NCBI GenBank assembly: GCA_030618965.1
Contig: JAUXCJ010000148.1
Span: 1 to 5,037, forward strand
Direction of reading: 5' to 3'
DNA length: 5,037 bases
Source: Thiomargarita sp.
Lineage (GTDB): Bacteria > Pseudomonadota > Gammaproteobacteria > Beggiatoales > Beggiatoaceae
Shown here: one piece after another, positions 4,843 through 5,037 of the stretch
Layout: each line of letters begins with the position of its first letter
How positions within the stretch are numbered: the stretch's first letter is position 1
Made by a program: the position numbers and the translations under genes
Notes under the pieces: generated by a model
Told to the model about the DNA's origin: nothing
Seen by the model: the letters and a program-made list of their open reading frames with translations, nothing else
Databases searched by the model: none

Positions 4843-5037
4843 CTAACCAAAAAATCCAGCGGAAGTTAAAAGTGGCATGTTATTTTTCTTAAAGCAATAA
4901 ACACGCCACTTTAAGGGTAGGCTGATTTTAGCTGTACTCACCTCAAACGATGTGCCATCGTGCTGCATCACATCACTCCCATAGCCCATAATAAATAGTT
5001 CAAACTGACGCAAGTGCTTGATAACACCCTCTGACAA
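4843..5037 (-). CDS. Partial minus-strand ORF, C-terminal end of an unidentified protein (WYL-regulator-like?)
   Basis: The reading frame is open from the right edge of the window to a TAG at 4843-4845, so only the last 64 codons are visible and the true start lies outside. The first codon here (TTG at the edge) should not be taken as the start. The visible part begins with a helix-like stretch including HLRQFELFIMGYGSDVM (8-24). Its pattern, a hydrophobic helix followed by YGSDV, recalls the C-terminal end of WYL-domain transcription regulators; this is a weak resemblance from memory. The last 25 or so residues are encoded by the hairpin at 4869-4912 and beyond and look unlike a conserved domain. 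They may be a readthrough tail acquired when a palindrome replaced the original end. If real, the gene converges on the 182-aa gene, with 8 bases between the two stop codons. Confidence 0.4.
   Translation of the reverse strand: MSEGVIKHLRQFELFIMGYGSDVMQHDGTSFEVSTAKISLPLKWRVYCFKKNNMPLLTSAGFFG
4869..4912. repeat. Strong imperfect hairpin, possible bidirectional terminator
   Basis: The left arm 4869-4884 (AAAGTGGCATGTTATT) pairs with 4896-4912, whose reverse complement is AAAGTGGCGTGTTTATT. There is one A/G difference and one extra base, around an 11-base loop. The outer stem AAAGTGGC/GCCACTTT is perfect, A-rich on one side and T-rich on the other, so the hairpin could terminate transcription from either direction between convergent genes, though the T-run is only three bases. 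It could equally be a dispersed palindromic element. It lies within the 3' end of the minus-strand reading frame. Confidence 0.6.

Larger units (their letters stand above)
4248..4847. repeat. 12-bp perfect inverted repeat bracketing the 182-aa gene
   Basis: GTTAGATGTTTT (4248-4259) and AAAACATCTAAC (4836-4847) are exact reverse complements. The left copy ends 26 bases before the gene's ATG and the right copy begins one base after its stop codon. The pair could be terminal repeats of a small inserted cassette, a 5'/3' end pairing in the transcript, or chance. No flanking target-site duplication is evident. Confidence 0.5.

Noticed and set aside
1..5037. CRISPR array, tRNA or rRNA gene
   Set aside because: No regularly spaced direct repeats with spacers, and no tRNA cloverleaf or rRNA sequence was recognised on either strand.

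Overview
This window carries five consecutive accessory genes of a nitrous-oxide reductase (nos) cluster, all on the + strand (about 411-4071). They are flanked by AT-rich, palindrome-rich intergenic DNA. A small unrecognised + strand gene follows (4286-4834), and the 3' edge holds the tail of a possible minus-strand gene. The moderately AT-rich sequence, the Gram-negative protein set (Tat-type ferredoxin, lipoprotein copper chaperone) and a nested CCAAAGC/GCTTTGG palindrome would fit a gammaproteobacterium such as a filamentous sulfur oxidiser (Beggiatoa/Thiotrichaceae-like). That placement is an impression, not something the window proves.

Layout: 1-410 has no convincing gene. It contains a perfect 20-bp inverted repeat (252-302) and a 19-bp operator-like palindrome with an embedded TATAAT (317-335). 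Then come nosG (Tat-type polyferredoxin), nosH (membrane NapH-like polyferredoxin), nosF (ABC ATPase), nosL (lipoprotein copper chaperone) and nosY (ABC permease). The genes are packed tightly: GTGA overlap G/H, 2 nt H-F, ATGA overlap F/L and 7 nt L-Y. They look like one transcription unit.

How the genes fit together: NosH and NosG resemble the NapH/NapG quinol-oxidising pair and would pass electrons from the quinone pool toward periplasmic N2O reductase. NosF and NosY form an ABC-type complex that works with NosD (not in this window), and NosL delivers Cu(I), so that the CuZ site of NosZ can be assembled. Having nosG/nosH is a hallmark of the atypical (clade II) nos type. nosZ, nosD, nosB and cytochrome nosC genes are not present here, so they must lie outside the window or be absent.

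Downstream (4072-4285) there is an FNR/CRP-like 14-bp palindrome and a 17-bp tandem duplication. The unknown 182-aa acidic protein gene is bracketed by a perfect 12-bp inverted repeat (4248-4259 / 4836-4847). A strong hairpin (4869-4912) lies inside the 3' end of the minus-strand reading frame. The nos cluster is a known system; the less explained part is the flanking repeat architecture and the unknown gene.
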